DNA of 64,000 nt from Owenia fusiformis (GCA_903813345.2 CAIIXF020000001.1:45403885-45467884); one strand, 5' to 3'; counted from the first letter of the stretch, positions 48,901-58,560 are shown. The notes: generated by a model not told the origin, from the letters alone. A program made the numbers and translations.

Positions 48901-51900
48901 ACCAGCCATGTCTGAATAAGTGACGTTGCCATTAAAATTAAATATGATATTCTTATTGTCCGTCAAGCCATTGCCACTGTACTTGTCCAATATTTTATTA
49001 ATTTGATGCGTTCATCAGAAAAATTCGTACACGAAAATAAAAAATGATCCAGAGTTTCAATCTCAAACATGTCACAAAGGAAGCAGGTGCTATTAATACC
49101 ATCATTTTTTACTCTAAAATCGTGACTGTCCGTCGTGAATTTGCCCATATTATCACAGTCTTGTCGAAAAAGGTCTACAATTTTTGTTGACACCATAATT
49201 TATTCTCAGTCTTGAATTTCAAAGAAATTACAAGACTTAAACAAACATGCCTCAAATTCGATTTTGTGCAAAATTTTGTATTTTTTGTTTAATGTACACC
49301 AGAAAAGTTGAAGGTAACAAAAGATGAGCAAAAAGGTCGCTGTCGACAGATTCTATTTCTAAAACAACATGATCGGATGTCACAATATGGGACGCTTACT
49401 AGAATTCATCCTTTATGAAATAACACATCCATCTACCTTTGTCCAGACGAAAAGTATAATTGTCAAATATTGTTTAGGTTATGGGCGTTTAAAGACGAAA
49501 AATTATTCAAAATGTAACGTGTCGACAGTGAATATTTTCAAAAACAAACGCACAAGAATTGTGAAAGGAGTGTACTTGATTTGAAAACTTCATTATATCA
49601 GCTTTAAAATGATATATTGCTTTAATTAGAGTATTATCTTATATTCCGAAAAATTAAAGTTACATTCATGCGATACTCTAAAAATACAAGTGCGCCACCG
49701 TTTTGCGACGTGTCAATGGTTTCTTCAATTATCCTCCCTCGTCCTAATATAATAACATATTCTGTTAACTAATTAGAAATTGCTTAGATTCTTTTTAAAG
49801 TATTTTGTATTTTTAGCACAGGATTCTCAACCATAGAAGAATCATAAAATAGTTGGCATGATTGTTTCTTTATCTACGTGACAGAATACCAATATAGGTT
49901 GGCAGAGGTGTCAGAATTGAAATAAATGTACATGTAATGGACATACACAATTGGAATTCTTGAGACCTTACTTCAGGGAAGAGATGTCAGACAATTAGAC
50001 TAGGTGTTTTATTGAATTTTTTAATGTAAAACATGTATGAGCTTATAAATTGTATGATTTGTTGCACAATACATCATATAAGTGATATTAAAAATTGTAA
50101 CAATGTTATATTGATTAATTTGTCACGCCAGTTGTACTAATTAATTATGATTATTACTCAGTTTGCAATGATCTGCACGTGCATCATGATGTACGTTTCT
50201 CCATATACCAGAAACACATACTGGGGTCAACGGGATGGTCGGATGACTTCAATTGGAAAACGTATATCGACAGATTACTCATGGATAAGTTCCTCACAAA
50301 AACACACACAATATATGTAATCCATTATATGATCCTTTTAGATATCTAATTATTCATTAATAAACGGCATGTCGTACATTTACAAATGCGTTTTTATTGT
50401 AAAACCTACTCACTCCACATTTTCTCAGGGTTCTTCGCCTCATTTGTCATCGAACCCATGTTGTAACCAACCAATGGCAATCCTATATCGTTGTTGGCTG
50501 GATAGAAATTGTTTGTCTGAACCAAAAGGGTTCCATTCTTAAAGGACCTCAGACAATTTGCCCAGACATTTCCCGTACCATAGATGGAGCTGCCATCAAT
50601 CCAACTGGTCACGTGATTGAGCTTGACGTAACAAAAATATATGCAAATGTAAAGCTGCTACACATGGACTAAAATATGGATTAATGGACGAAATGTAAGG
50701 AACCCTTTACCTTTAGACTTGAATTAAATCACTGACTAAGATAATATCATGATAACATCTGCACGTATAATCTCTTATAGCCTTGCTTCATGCATCGTAA
50801 TTAAAGAAAGATAACAATTATATTTTTGGCAATCGTTGTGTCTTTACACCAGTTTGGTTAAAGTCCCCATGCATATTTAGAAACTATGTTCATTTACTAT
50901 TTTCATGACACTTTTAAAAAAAAATATTGAGAAAAAGGTTTTTCTCAAATATTCAAATATCCCGCCATTTTTCAAATAAAAAATGTTTTAATTATCGAAT
51001 ATTCCACAATGCAGTGCAAAACACATTATCGTTTTAACAGAATTGCAAAGATTGAACGAAGGAAAAACTATTCCAATAATAAAATGTCTAATGTGCCACT
51101 TCAGTGTAATTCAAGGCTTACCTGCCGTCGAGGTCTATTAGGAGACATGCCGGTTTTTTGATCGTATGAAGATCTAAGAAAAGGCAATGTTTTGTCACCT
51201 TCACAATCTGGGTCAAAGTCGCTATCACATTTTGGTACAGGTACCTTAATGAGTTCAATTGGACAAGTGGATTCCTCACTGGAGCGCACTATTTCAGATG
51301 ACACTTGTTGTCCTAAAACGAGACACGTGTAGTTATACCAAACATTGTCTAAGAAGTAAAACACAAAATGCTCTATGTCTAATTCTAAGAGCTTTTTGTT
51401 GGAAAATTTAATTGCTGATGACATTGACAGCCACGAAGTGCAAATGTTATGTTTCATGGTTTGATAATATTACATGACGTGTTATTATTTCATTATTTGG
51501 TTAACCATTTACAAGTGAGAACAATTCAGATGGTTATATACAAAGCCATGACAAAACTAAATGTTAATGGTACATAGTATGTTACTCTCTAGTATATGGT
51601 ATCATTCTAAGTCGAAGACACTTAGCCAGGAGGGGAGATTTAGAGGGTTCGAGGGAACCCCCGACTTGGACAAAAAATCTTTCAAAATCATGCAGTTTTT
51701 CACCATTTTGAGCACTTTTCAAATGATTTTGGGCCAATGTTGTCAAATGTGAGCACCTGGCATTTCTAAGACGATAAACATATTCACGTTTAACATAATG
51801 CACTTGCAGGCCAGTACGTACATACCGAAAAAAACAAATAGTGCTGTTCTGTTGATATATGAAGGCAACCCACTTGGACCAGCGAAAACAGCATTACTTA

Positions 51901-54900
51901 TCTCTCTTGCATTCGGCCGATCTTCACCGGACATGTGGTATGTAAAGTCTGCATAGGCTGTTGGTATCTTTGTCATCAAGGCACTCTCTATAAAATATAT
52001 TTTCAAGTCATGAACTTTAAATTCAGAAAGAAACGAATATGATTCCCGATAAGTATGGTATGTATTGTTAGTTGTGTTTTCCTCATGCTATTTTTGCTCC
52101 TCCAATGCTCAACAAACGTTTCGAAACAAAATTAAATTATAAGATGCATTTCAAAAATACAAAATTGCAGCAAATTGTTTCATACCCTGAATAGTACCAG
52201 CAATATTGAAATATTGATTTAGATTTGACTTAATTGGGACCGAAGACTAATATTGACATTTCACGACTGCATTCATGGCCTGAGGGGCCGGGGAGCTCGA
52301 TGTGTTTCCAAAAGGTCATTGCATGCACCTCACTTTTGCCTTTTTACTTCTCGGAAAGAGTTCGCTGCTGGAATAAGGACAGTTGAGCAACGTGTGTATG
52401 TGTAGGAATATATAAGCGCAAATGCCAAAGGAAAAAAGGGGGTAGGAAATGCCAGTTGTGCTTCCTCTGGTGTGTTCAAGCGTTAACATCAGCTACCTCT
52501 AGTCAGATCGACTAACAAAACAACTATTGTTTGGGTTGTCAAGTTGGCTGAGAGGGCTTGAGTGCCAGTACGTTGTTCATGCTAGGCGATTGGGCGCCGT
52601 AACCACGAGGTTGCGAGTACGAGACGCGTGTGCTCTTTGTGTTTATTCATTTTTAGATTTTGCACATATTATCTGGCATGTAATAATGAGTGCACATACC
52701 AAACATCATGTCTCATAAATGAAAATAGTTAATTTTATCATATACATTTTGATTTGGTAGCATGGCCATTGACGGATATAGTCCTGAGTAAGGACATTAG
52801 CGGTTACCGTGATTTGGTTTTCTGAATAAAAAGTCATTTTCTTTCCCTACCCCATTGGAGCGCCATCTGGCGTTTGGGAAGTGAATCGGGACTAAATATT
52901 TATAAGGTAGGTCCTAGTTTATCTGAAAACATGTCAGAGTTCAGTGGGAAATCTCAGTTTAAGCTGGCGGCGGAGTGATTTTGACCTTGGTGATTTTACC
53001 AGAATTCTCTGAGAAATCTGACGATAGAGGGGGTAGGTGTCTTCAAGTTTATTTCAAAAATTCGGTGGACAACCCATGGTAAGATTGTTATAGCAGGCTA
53101 GGCGAGTCTCTCCCGAACACTGTGGTATGTTGCACTAGGCGTGGATACTAATTGTTAATAAGATACAGGGTAAAATGTTATAATGGCCACCTATGGGAAA
53201 CTCACTGTAGTCTCCAGCAACCGACACAGAACATGTAACGTCACATTTAACTTTAATTAGGAATCTTTATTTCTGAGCATATCACTTCTGCAAACGATAT
53301 AATATTTATATCGAGCAAGCACTCTTGGCCCATGCCCAGTATACAATATTCACTGCAAAGTTGTATCTCCTCCAATGCATTTTTATTGTTGTTTAGCCAC
53401 CCATTTTTTGAAAACATTTGTTTGGCCAATCTTATCTTATTTCAATCTGGCTGCCCTTACAGTTTTCTCATTGGAATGAAAATGTTGACTCGTTAGGAGA
53501 CCAACAGCATAGAACTGTAGTTCAAGTTCATTTGGTGAATACTGAGCAAGGTCTACATTTTTAAATCATAGACTACTCTGCATTCTGTCCATTCTCTGTG
53601 TACTGCATTGCAGTATGACATTGATGTTGCTGCGTTGGTAACCAGGATTTTGAGAGCAGGTACGCGAAGATCAAGCAAAACTAGGGTCCGGGGCATGCTC
53701 CCCGGATAATGTTTGATTTTAGACCTAGATGGTGTGTTCTGAGAGATATCAGACTGTGTCTTGAAGAGAAGTAGTCAAAGAAAGATCATGAAACAAAATA
53801 TTTGGCTTTACTTTTTTTTGTTTACAACAAATTTTTGGGCTCTATCATTTAGGGTACGCAAGTGCGTATGCCTGGTTACGCGCCTGCTTCCTATTTCCAC
53901 AAAATCTGTTTTTCTGATGACGTTTTTAACTTTGGCAGACTTTCCAACTCATGGAGATCCCACACTATATGTCTTTAAACTAGGACTATCATGATGCCAT
54001 TCTATAAATGAACCATACTATGAATGTAACCACTATACAGGACATATTTAAAATTATTTAAATTACCAACTGGCATACGTTTAAATGGAGAATACATAGC
54101 TCAAAATTATGTGAACCCCCATCATATTATACATCGTTTCAAAATCGAGTAGAAATTGATGTATGTGTCAACACACCTGTGACCAAGTTGCTATGCATGG
54201 CAACCATTATTTCATTGTTTGGAAGTCATGAGCTTTAAGACTTCGAAAATTTAAGCAAGACTCCTTAAAACTAGACCTAGTGTCATAACTGAGTGAACAC
54301 CCTGTATAACTTTCATAGTGAAATATATCATTGCTTCTATTTCTATTTTCGGATACTTACTTACAGACCCCCAGTCTGGGAAAGCGAGATTATTGTACCA
54401 CCCATCGAATCTCTGTCGGTGACCAGCTGAAACATTTTTGAAACATGTAACAAACGTTTAATTACCCTGCGCGCAAAGTCAGACGTACTATGCGCGAGAG
54501 TCTAGCTATAAACAATATATATTATATTATCCCATACTTGGACGTGTTACAGGTACATAAAGCCGGTTTGTAAAAACTTATATTTTCATCAGCGGGCAGA
54601 TATAGCTTTACGTCCCGCTCCGAGCGGGCAGATATAGTATATCTGCCCGCTACGTCATAATCGCCGTTCCCATATTGGTTCATTCTTTGTAACGTTCGCA
54701 TACTGTAAACGACGAGAAACTGGAGAAAAACGCAGACAATCGCGATCTGTTTGATGCTTTAAAGAAGGGAAGAAGCAGTATGTCCTGTTCATAATCAAAG
54801 ATTCGTACAAGAAAATCCGGCTACGGACTAGAATACAAAACTGGACATGAATATTCTAAAATAATTCCACGGTTGGTTGCAAAGTTTCTGAACTGTGGCC

Positions 54901-57809
54901 AATTGCAATTAAACGATGTGAACCAACTGACCAAGTTTGGCATGGGATAAACAGATCATCCTATAGTCGGTTCAGGATATTTGGATTATCCCTTGGCCAA
55001 TATAATATATCTACCCTCGGGACCTACCCTTGGGCAGATATATTATATTGGCCTCGGGATAATCCCAATATCCTGAACCTCATATAGGATAATCTCTATA
55101 TACAATATTTATTGACATGTAAGATTCTATATTTTTCGTTTCGTTTTTTAACTTGTGTTTCCAGATACTATTACTCTACACGTATAGATTTCTTAAATAA
55201 ACATCAACACAAAGAACCGCGAGTTGTTTGTAGAATGAATCGAGGGAATTTGTTCATGCATTTTGCTTATGTTTTTCATCTAAAAAACAATAATGCACTG
55301 TAACACATTTTATTGACTATAAGATTGCTCCGTATAATCCGCCAAAAATTTCTCATTTTCAAGGATTATCTATGGATTAACACTCGGGTATTTTTATTTT
55401 TCAAACTTCAGAGGGCTGGGAATCATTGTGCTCGACGCTTTTGAATAATATAAATGCTGTTTTAAATAGGTTTCATGTATGCCAATAACAATGAACAGAA
55501 TCAATTTTTCGGTCATATATCACGCCATAAAATCATAAAATCTTGGTTTTTATTCCTTAAATATACAACTTATTGGGTTGCGATATAAATGAAAGCAACC
55601 CAATAATGTGTATATTTATAGGATATCCTATGATTTTGAGGAATATCATTTTTATCTACGAGGTGATATTGATATCTGCACGAGAGAGCGAAGCGAACGA
55701 GTGCATATATCAATATCACCGAGTAGATTAAAATGATATTCTGAAAAAAATCATAGGATGTTCTTATTATCCTATACTTACAAGGAGTGTGCTAAATGTA
55801 TAATATCATTGCAAAATGAATTTCATGCCAAATAGAGTCAATTTGGCGGGAAATCAACAAGCGGAGTATACCGTCACAATATCCTCCGCATATTGGATTT
55901 TCCGGAGTATATCGTCACGATATCCTCCGCCCGGAGTATATCGTGACGATATCCTCCGGATATTCATTTTGCCCATAAATATCAAATTTATTTTTTAATG
56001 TTATCATACATTTAGTACACTAAGTGTAGGATAATAAAAATTAACCTTCCTGTTCTCTCAAAATCTGCTTGGAACCCTACCATTGGATTAATATGGGAAA
56101 TTCCTCCAAGAGAATATTCTAGGGATTGAAGAATTGGTGCAATTAACACAATTTGAGAAATTATTGGCATACATGAAACCTATTTAAAACAGCATTTATA
56201 TTGTTCAAAAGCTTCGAGCACAATGATTCCCAGTCCTCTGAAGTTTGAAAAATAAAAATACCTGGGTGTTAATCCATGGATAATCCTTGGAATGAGAAAT
56301 ACTTTTTTGGATTATATGGTGCAATATAGTCATTAAACTGATTTAAAGTGTATTCCTGTTCTTAAGATGAAAAACATAAGCGAAATGCATAAAAAACTCC
56401 CCCAATTCATTCTACAAACAACTCGCGCCTCTTTGCACAAGTTACAGCATATCAACCGGTATAGAATTTATTTCGTATGTTTTTATTCGTTTATTTCGTT
56501 CATACGAGTTCATTTCGTGATGTAAATTGTCAGTTTGAAGAATATTATATAGATGAGATATATACAGGGTGGGCCAAAAAAGCAATACCCAACTTTGAAT
56601 CAGTATAAAAATAGCTATATTCAATATGATGCATTGATTTATACATCATTTTAAAGGTAATCCCTTTTCGAACATTTTATATAGTATATAACACTATGTC
56701 ATGAAATCAACATTTAAGTTTTATTATACTTATTTGGGAGGCCAGTTTGCTTTTTAAGGTCTCCAGATTTTAGGGAGAAAAAAGTAAATCTGCGGAATAA
56801 TGTTAATTTTTTATTTATAGAATATCATTTTGTGAGGTGAATACATGGTTCTATATGTGTATAGTTGTGTGACTAATTTCAGTGTTGTTTACTATCAATA
56901 AGTACTTAAAAGGGTTATGTTAAAAGACAAGGATTTTATTTTCCAACAAGACATTGCCTCGTACAATAGATCAAAGGAGACATTGGCATGCATTCCTTTG
57001 CGAATAAGGTGTCAATTGATCTCGATGCTTGGCCACCCAACAGCCCCGATGCTAACGTGGTTGATTGCCATACATTGTGCAATCTCAAGGAAATGGTATA
57101 ATCACAAGCATCCAATAAACAGCATTGATGAGCTGAAAGAGAATCCTAAAGTGCTTAAATGAATTGCAACAGAAATCTCTCAATAAGGCTATTGATAGAT
57201 TGCGCTACTACGTACTTGAAGCTTTTTGTTGACGCAGAGGGAAAAGTGGGGTATATTGAGCAATTGTTAAAATTGGTTAAATAAATAAAGTGTAAAATGT
57301 TATTAAACAGCACTGATCTTCATAAACAATAAATATAGTCACACAATGATGCAAATCAATATCCAAGAGAATGTATTCACCTAACAAAAAATGATATTCT
57401 ATAAATAAAAAATTAACATAATTCCTTAGATTTACTATTTTCCCCCTAAAATCTGGAGACCTTAAATACTGTAGCAACCTGGCCTCCCAAATAAGTATAA
57501 TAAAACTTTACTATTGATTTCATGACATAGTGTCACATACCAAATTGTTTGAAAATGTATAACCTTTAAAATGATATGTGAGTCAATGTACCATATTGAA
57601 TGTAACTATTTTTATTCTGATTTGAAGTTGGGTATTGTTTTTTTGGCCCACCCTGTATTAAAGTAAAAACGCTCATGTTATCATCCTGAGTTTATTTTGT
57701 CTCACCATGGTAGATAAAAGTAATAATCATATTTAAATTCAAGCTATGCTACTGTACCTGTTGTCGTCACTGCCAAGACTGTTGTGATTAGGTATATTAT
57801 ACTCCGCAT
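32111..57809 (-). CDS. DUOX: dual oxidase (DUOX), complete, 31 exons
   Basis: A membrane enzyme that takes electrons from cytosolic NADPH via FAD and two haems to oxygen, releasing H2O2 outside the cell. DUOX enzymes serve mucosal defence and cross-linking of extracellular matrix. I joined 31 GT-AG exons by hand; every phase agrees and the sum is 4590 nt, or 1529 residues plus stop, the usual DUOX length. Order: signal peptide (1-18), peroxidase-like domain (about 19-550), first helix (580-604), two EF-hands (824-835, 860-871), six-helix haem domain (about 1020-1220), FAD domain (about 1230-1340) and NADPH domain (to 1529, ending in FENF). All four haem histidines and the nucleotide motifs are present. 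Introns hold a GPCR gene and many mobile elements. No DUOXA maturation-factor gene is visible in the window. Exon coordinates are in the part entries. Confidence 0.95.
34153..35676 (-). CDS. DUOX: DUOX exons 22-26: six-helix haem (ferric reductase) domain
   Basis: Exons 35429-35676, 35051-35281, 34731-34821, 34443-34606 and 34153-34320 (residues 961-1261). The bis-haem ligands are His1109 (AFHKVIAW) and His1123 (LVHIFG), 14 apart, and His1201 (FWLTH) and His1214 (ILHG), 13 apart, as in NOX2. [19 protein letters not shown] and [13 protein letters not shown] are classic family strings. Exon 22 begins with a Gly/Ser/Lys-rich linker not conserved in the family. Confidence 0.94.
36097..38324 (-). 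CDS. DUOX: DUOX exons 15-21: cytosolic loop with two EF-hands
   Basis: Exons 38119-38324, 37808-37993, 37527-37625, 37199-37334, 36880-36973, 36443-36618 and 36097-36172 (residues 637-960). Both calcium loops are canonical: [12 protein letters not shown] (824-835) and [12 protein letters not shown] (860-871) keep acidic or oxygen ligands at positions 1, 3, 5, 9 and 12. This supports direct calcium activation, as known for DUOX enzymes. The segment before them ([16 protein letters not shown]-like) is the usual linker. Confidence 0.93.
39776..40442. mobile_element. Tc1/mariner-type MITE in DUOX intron 14
   Basis: TA-flanked inverted repeats of about 110 bp: 'ctgaggtgattcaaaaag' at the left and, reversed, 'cttaggtggttcaaaaag' at the right. 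The arms continue to match through 'aggacttttacaatgaaact'. A related end lies at 58850-58947. The 113-codon frame inside shows no transposase motif. Confidence 0.7.
40490..40946 (-). CDS. DUOX: DUOX exons 13-14: first transmembrane helix
   Basis: Exons 40809-40946 and 40490-40612 (residues 550-636). They contain the Cys-containing DPCQQPKQL segment and [12 protein letters not shown] before the helix at about 580-604 ([20 protein letters not shown]), followed by basic [13 protein letters not shown] on the cytosolic side. This helix is what distinguishes DUOX from the shorter NOX enzymes. Confidence 0.92.
41205..57809 (-). CDS. DUOX: DUOX exons 1-12: signal peptide and peroxidase-like domain
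   Basis: Exons: 57758-57809, 54361-54426, 51826-51987, 51122-51312, 50414-50621, 48322-48549, 45306-45402, 44085-44160, 43650-43746, 43324-43496, 43036-43214, 41205-41323 (residues 1-549). Family landmarks are [89 protein letters not shown] and [11 protein letters not shown]. By position against myeloperoxidase, the distal Asp-His pair is Ser98-Ser99 and the haem-linking Glu is Gln, while the proximal His is kept (His325). The exon 2 donor was chosen as the second GTAAGT, which makes exons 2-3 align with other DUOX proteins without a gap. Confidence 0.93.
42568..42586 (+). repeat. poly(C) run, 19 bases
   Basis: An uninterrupted C run in DUOX intron 11, 28 bases from the start of the hairpin-rich repeat. 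Its length is probably unreliable in sequencing. Confidence 0.9.
42614..43026 (-). mobile_element. hairpin-rich repeat, copy A (DUOX intron 11)
   Basis: 413 bp matching 55612-56038 in inverse orientation along its whole length. It has two parts. One (about 42614-42874) is bounded by inverted 'tcctacactt...gtgtactaaatgt' ends and carries three near-perfect 27-29-bp palindromes. The other (42875-43026) is a foldback with 'cctatgatttt' at both ends and a 'cactcgttcgcttcgctctc' loop region. It stops 9 bases from the splice donor of exon 11. Confidence 0.75.
42692..42790. repeat. three consecutive near-perfect palindromes
   Basis: The palindromes lie at 42692-42720, 42722-42748 and 42762-42790. 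Each is CGGAG, one free base, ATATCGT (ATATTGT in the third), one central base, ACGATAT, one free base, CTCCG. Each can form a hairpin or a two-fold symmetric protein site. Confidence 0.85.
44546..44641. repeat. 17-bp inverted repeat in DUOX intron 7
   Basis: 'agccttgcccaagttgg' (44546-44562) pairs with 44625-44641 with one mismatch across a 62-base AT-rich centre. It could be a tiny MITE; no clear target duplication was seen. Confidence 0.55.
44690..44880 (+). pseudogene. LINE remnant (zinc-knuckle region)
   Basis: Plus-strand reading of 44809-44865 gives [18 protein letters not shown], matching the Cys-x2-Cys...His...Cys knuckle at the end of LINE ORF2. Flanking frames are broken. It lies in DUOX intron 7, antisense to the gene. 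Confidence 0.5.
47248..48246 (+). CDS. intronless class A GPCR nested in DUOX intron 6 (peptide-receptor-like)
   Basis: 332 residues with seven hydrophobic helices at about 12-37, 48-70, 79-108, 130-146, 186-211, 237-261 and 280-300. Class A marks are Asn30 of GN in helix 1, Cys87 and Cys170 (likely disulphide), DRF (111-113) in place of DRY, Pro197 in helix 5, Pro254 in helix 6, and NFYLY (293-297) in place of NPxxY. The basic third loop and short tail fit a G-protein-coupled receptor. The pattern resembles the FMRFamide- and thyrotropin-receptor-like receptors that are numerous in lophotrochozoans; the ligand is unknown. It runs opposite to DUOX and ends 75 bases from DUOX exon 6. The lack of introns suggests origin by retrocopy or an intronless family expansion. 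Confidence 0.85.
   Translation: MVYWAEYQNIANWVWLIWSPISLTLGTLGNILAFIVMRRKNIRGSSSSVYFASISIADTLVLFAGIIPTWVGELTTVFVFLLNQWTCKVFFFSLFSFADIAIWLLVGVTLDRFVAVCFPHSAKRWCTRQTASRVCLVIPIVAILKNTHLFWTKGNQWEAVGNVTSLVSVCGHPSPAYAYFETYVRPWIAMALYAYIPVIVVVICNLSIVLRLRKLRKKIKPDTIVSDRNQPKIKSSMTIMFISVSLVFLILVVPSITVIVSQPIWVKTDEDKAVSKLLSAITENMVYVHHGINFYLYCLTGKRFRAEVMTLFRSKKQYNMSAEEPTNAVQES
48963..49196 (-). pseudogene. LINE remnant (zinc-knuckle region)
   Basis: The minus-strand frame reads [19 protein letters not shown], the Cys/His knuckle (zf-RVT type) of a LINE ORF2 C-terminus, with little else preserved. It lies in DUOX intron 5, in the sense direction of the gene. It is a different family from the LINE at 2798-7879. 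Confidence 0.6.
50860..51113 (+). repeat. dispersed AT-rich repeat, copy 3 (DUOX intron 4)
   Basis: Starts 'ttaaagtccccatg', matching the end of the element at 20822-21574, and continues through 'cccgccattttt', 'gcaaagattgaacgaagg' and 'ccacttcagtgt'. It is truncated about 8 bases before the exon 4 splice donor (51121). Confidence 0.6.
52536..52635 (+). mobile_element. tRNA-like SINE head, degraded (DUOX intron 2)
   Basis: A 'ttggctgagagg' box A-like word at 52541-52552 and an 'agtacgagac' box B-like word at 52615-52624 are spaced as in a tRNA with a long variable arm. The acceptor and T stems do not pair properly, so it is not a functional tRNA gene. Molluscan genomes carry many tRNA-derived SINEs with such heads. 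Confidence 0.4.
54591..54651. repeat. palindrome cluster in DUOX intron 1
   Basis: AGCGGGCAGATATA occurs at 54591-54604 and again at 54623-54636. The second copy forms a perfect palindrome with its complement at 54638-54651 around one central base. Confidence 0.8.
54969..55079. repeat. 111-bp hairpin repeat in DUOX intron 1
   Basis: Arms of about 48 bases (from 'ggttcaggatat' to 'ccaatataatatatct') are complementary with few mismatches around a short centre. The inner word GGGCAGATATA is shared with the palindromes at 54591-54651, so both may belong to one foldback family. Confidence 0.75.
55210..56435. mobile_element. foldback element with about 280-bp inverted repeats (DUOX intron 1)
   Basis: The left arm 55210-55495 is complementary to the right arm 56160-56435. 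Examples are 'gcgagttgtttgtagaatgaat' words at the outer ends and 'catgtatgccaataa' at the inner ends. The centre carries copy B of the hairpin-rich repeat (55612-56038), apparently inserted into it, plus a small hairpin 'attgggttgc...gcaacccaat' at 55572-55604. There is no coding capacity. Confidence 0.65.
55612..56038 (+). mobile_element. hairpin-rich repeat, copy B (DUOX intron 1)
   Basis: 427 bp, the inverse of copy A at 42614-43026, with the same two-part structure and about 90 percent identity by eye. Three palindromes lie at 55861-55889, 55902-55929 and 55931-55959. Together the copies bracket DUOX exons 2 to 11. Confidence 0.75.
56565..57655 (+). mobile_element. Tc1/mariner-type element with decayed transposase (DUOX intron 1)
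   Basis: TA on each side; ends CAGGGTGGGCCAAAAAAGCA and its inverse; the inverted repeats extend about 100 bp ('ttaaaggt', 'acccaactt'). The interior frame at 56917-57162 keeps [15 protein letters not shown] and other transposase-like strings, including the Asp of a DDE/D active site, but the DLNPIE region is destroyed. It is a dead copy, plus strand, antisense to DUOX. Confidence 0.7.
56917..57162 (+). pseudogene. mariner transposase fragment
   Basis: 81 codons resembling the C-terminal catalytic part of Tc1/mariner transposases: QQD near residue 10, RSKETLACI after it, then a damaged segment where the second acidic motif should be. Too short and altered to work. Confidence 0.55.
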
Positions 57810-57859
57810 CTTCCTTTGAACTTAGACGAAAGCATCCATGGACGACTTTCTAATAGGAT
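57810..57859 (-). promoter_or_regulatory. DUOX 5' untranslated exon segment with a 5-codon upstream ORF
   Basis: A splice acceptor (TTTACAG) precedes 57859, so the start codon lies in an internal exon (57758-57859) and at least one more 5' exon should lie upstream. Within the leader, ATG at 57837-57839 opens a five-codon frame ending in TAA at 57822-57824, 12 bases before the DUOX ATG (57807-57809). It may damp translation. Confidence 0.55.
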
Positions 57860-57921
57860 CTGTAAATTATAAAGGATATAAGTCATTTTTCTTGCGAAAT
57901 ATATCAAATTCAACAGACATA

Positions 57922-57960
57922 CAGGGTGTTCAATAAGCAATGACACCAGGTCTCCCACTT
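57922..57960 (+). mobile_element. mariner-type element end (relic)
   Basis: TACAGGGTGTTCAATAAGCA matches the CAGGGTG ends of the other elements. No partner end is clear. Confidence 0.35.
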
Positions 57961-58124
57961 TTATGGCAAATGTGACATATTGTTATGGTCTCCAACTTTA
58001 TTGTGGATGGCGTCTGTAACACATTTCTTGTAACAAATGTCTTGTAACAGATTCTTGTAACAAAACCTTACAACGTCCAATAACTTAACAAGTACTGTTT
58101 AGACTGGCTCAAATTTTCCCAAAT

Positions 58125-58560
58125 CCATCTACAAGTTCTCTGAAGTTACAATCTGACTTTAAATTTGAAATTTGAATTTCAATGACCTTTAAGGTAAAAA
58201 AATGTTGAATGGTCTTTTTCGAACTTGCTACTTTGCAATTTTTTTCAAAATCATCTACAAGTTCTCAGAGGTTCAAATGATCAACCGACTTTAGATTTGC
58301 AGAGATCTGACCTTCAATGACCTTCTCAAAGTTAAAAAGAATAACATTGTATTTTTCGAACTTGCTTCAAAATTTCAAAAACATTTACAATTTCTCAAAA
58401 GTTCGAATCTGACTCTGATATTTTAGATATGACATCCAAAAAGGTCAAAAGGGTATTTGTCAACTTGAATCAAAGTGACAAATTATTTTCAAAATCGTCT
58501 TCTTTTTCTCAGAAGTTTAATTCTGACTTTAGATTTGAGATTTGACCTCCAATGACCTTC
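58125..58560 (-). repeat. degenerate tandem repeat, about 120-bp units
   Basis: Four units marked by 'catctacaagttctc' or its variants near 58129, 58252, 58383 and 58497, each followed by 'tctgacttta' and 'tgaccttc'. The family also occurs at 24640-24830 on the other strand. Confidence 0.65.

Noticed and set aside
52536-52635. tRNA gene
   Set aside because: Only box-like words remain; the stems do not pair, so it is kept as a SINE head with low confidence.
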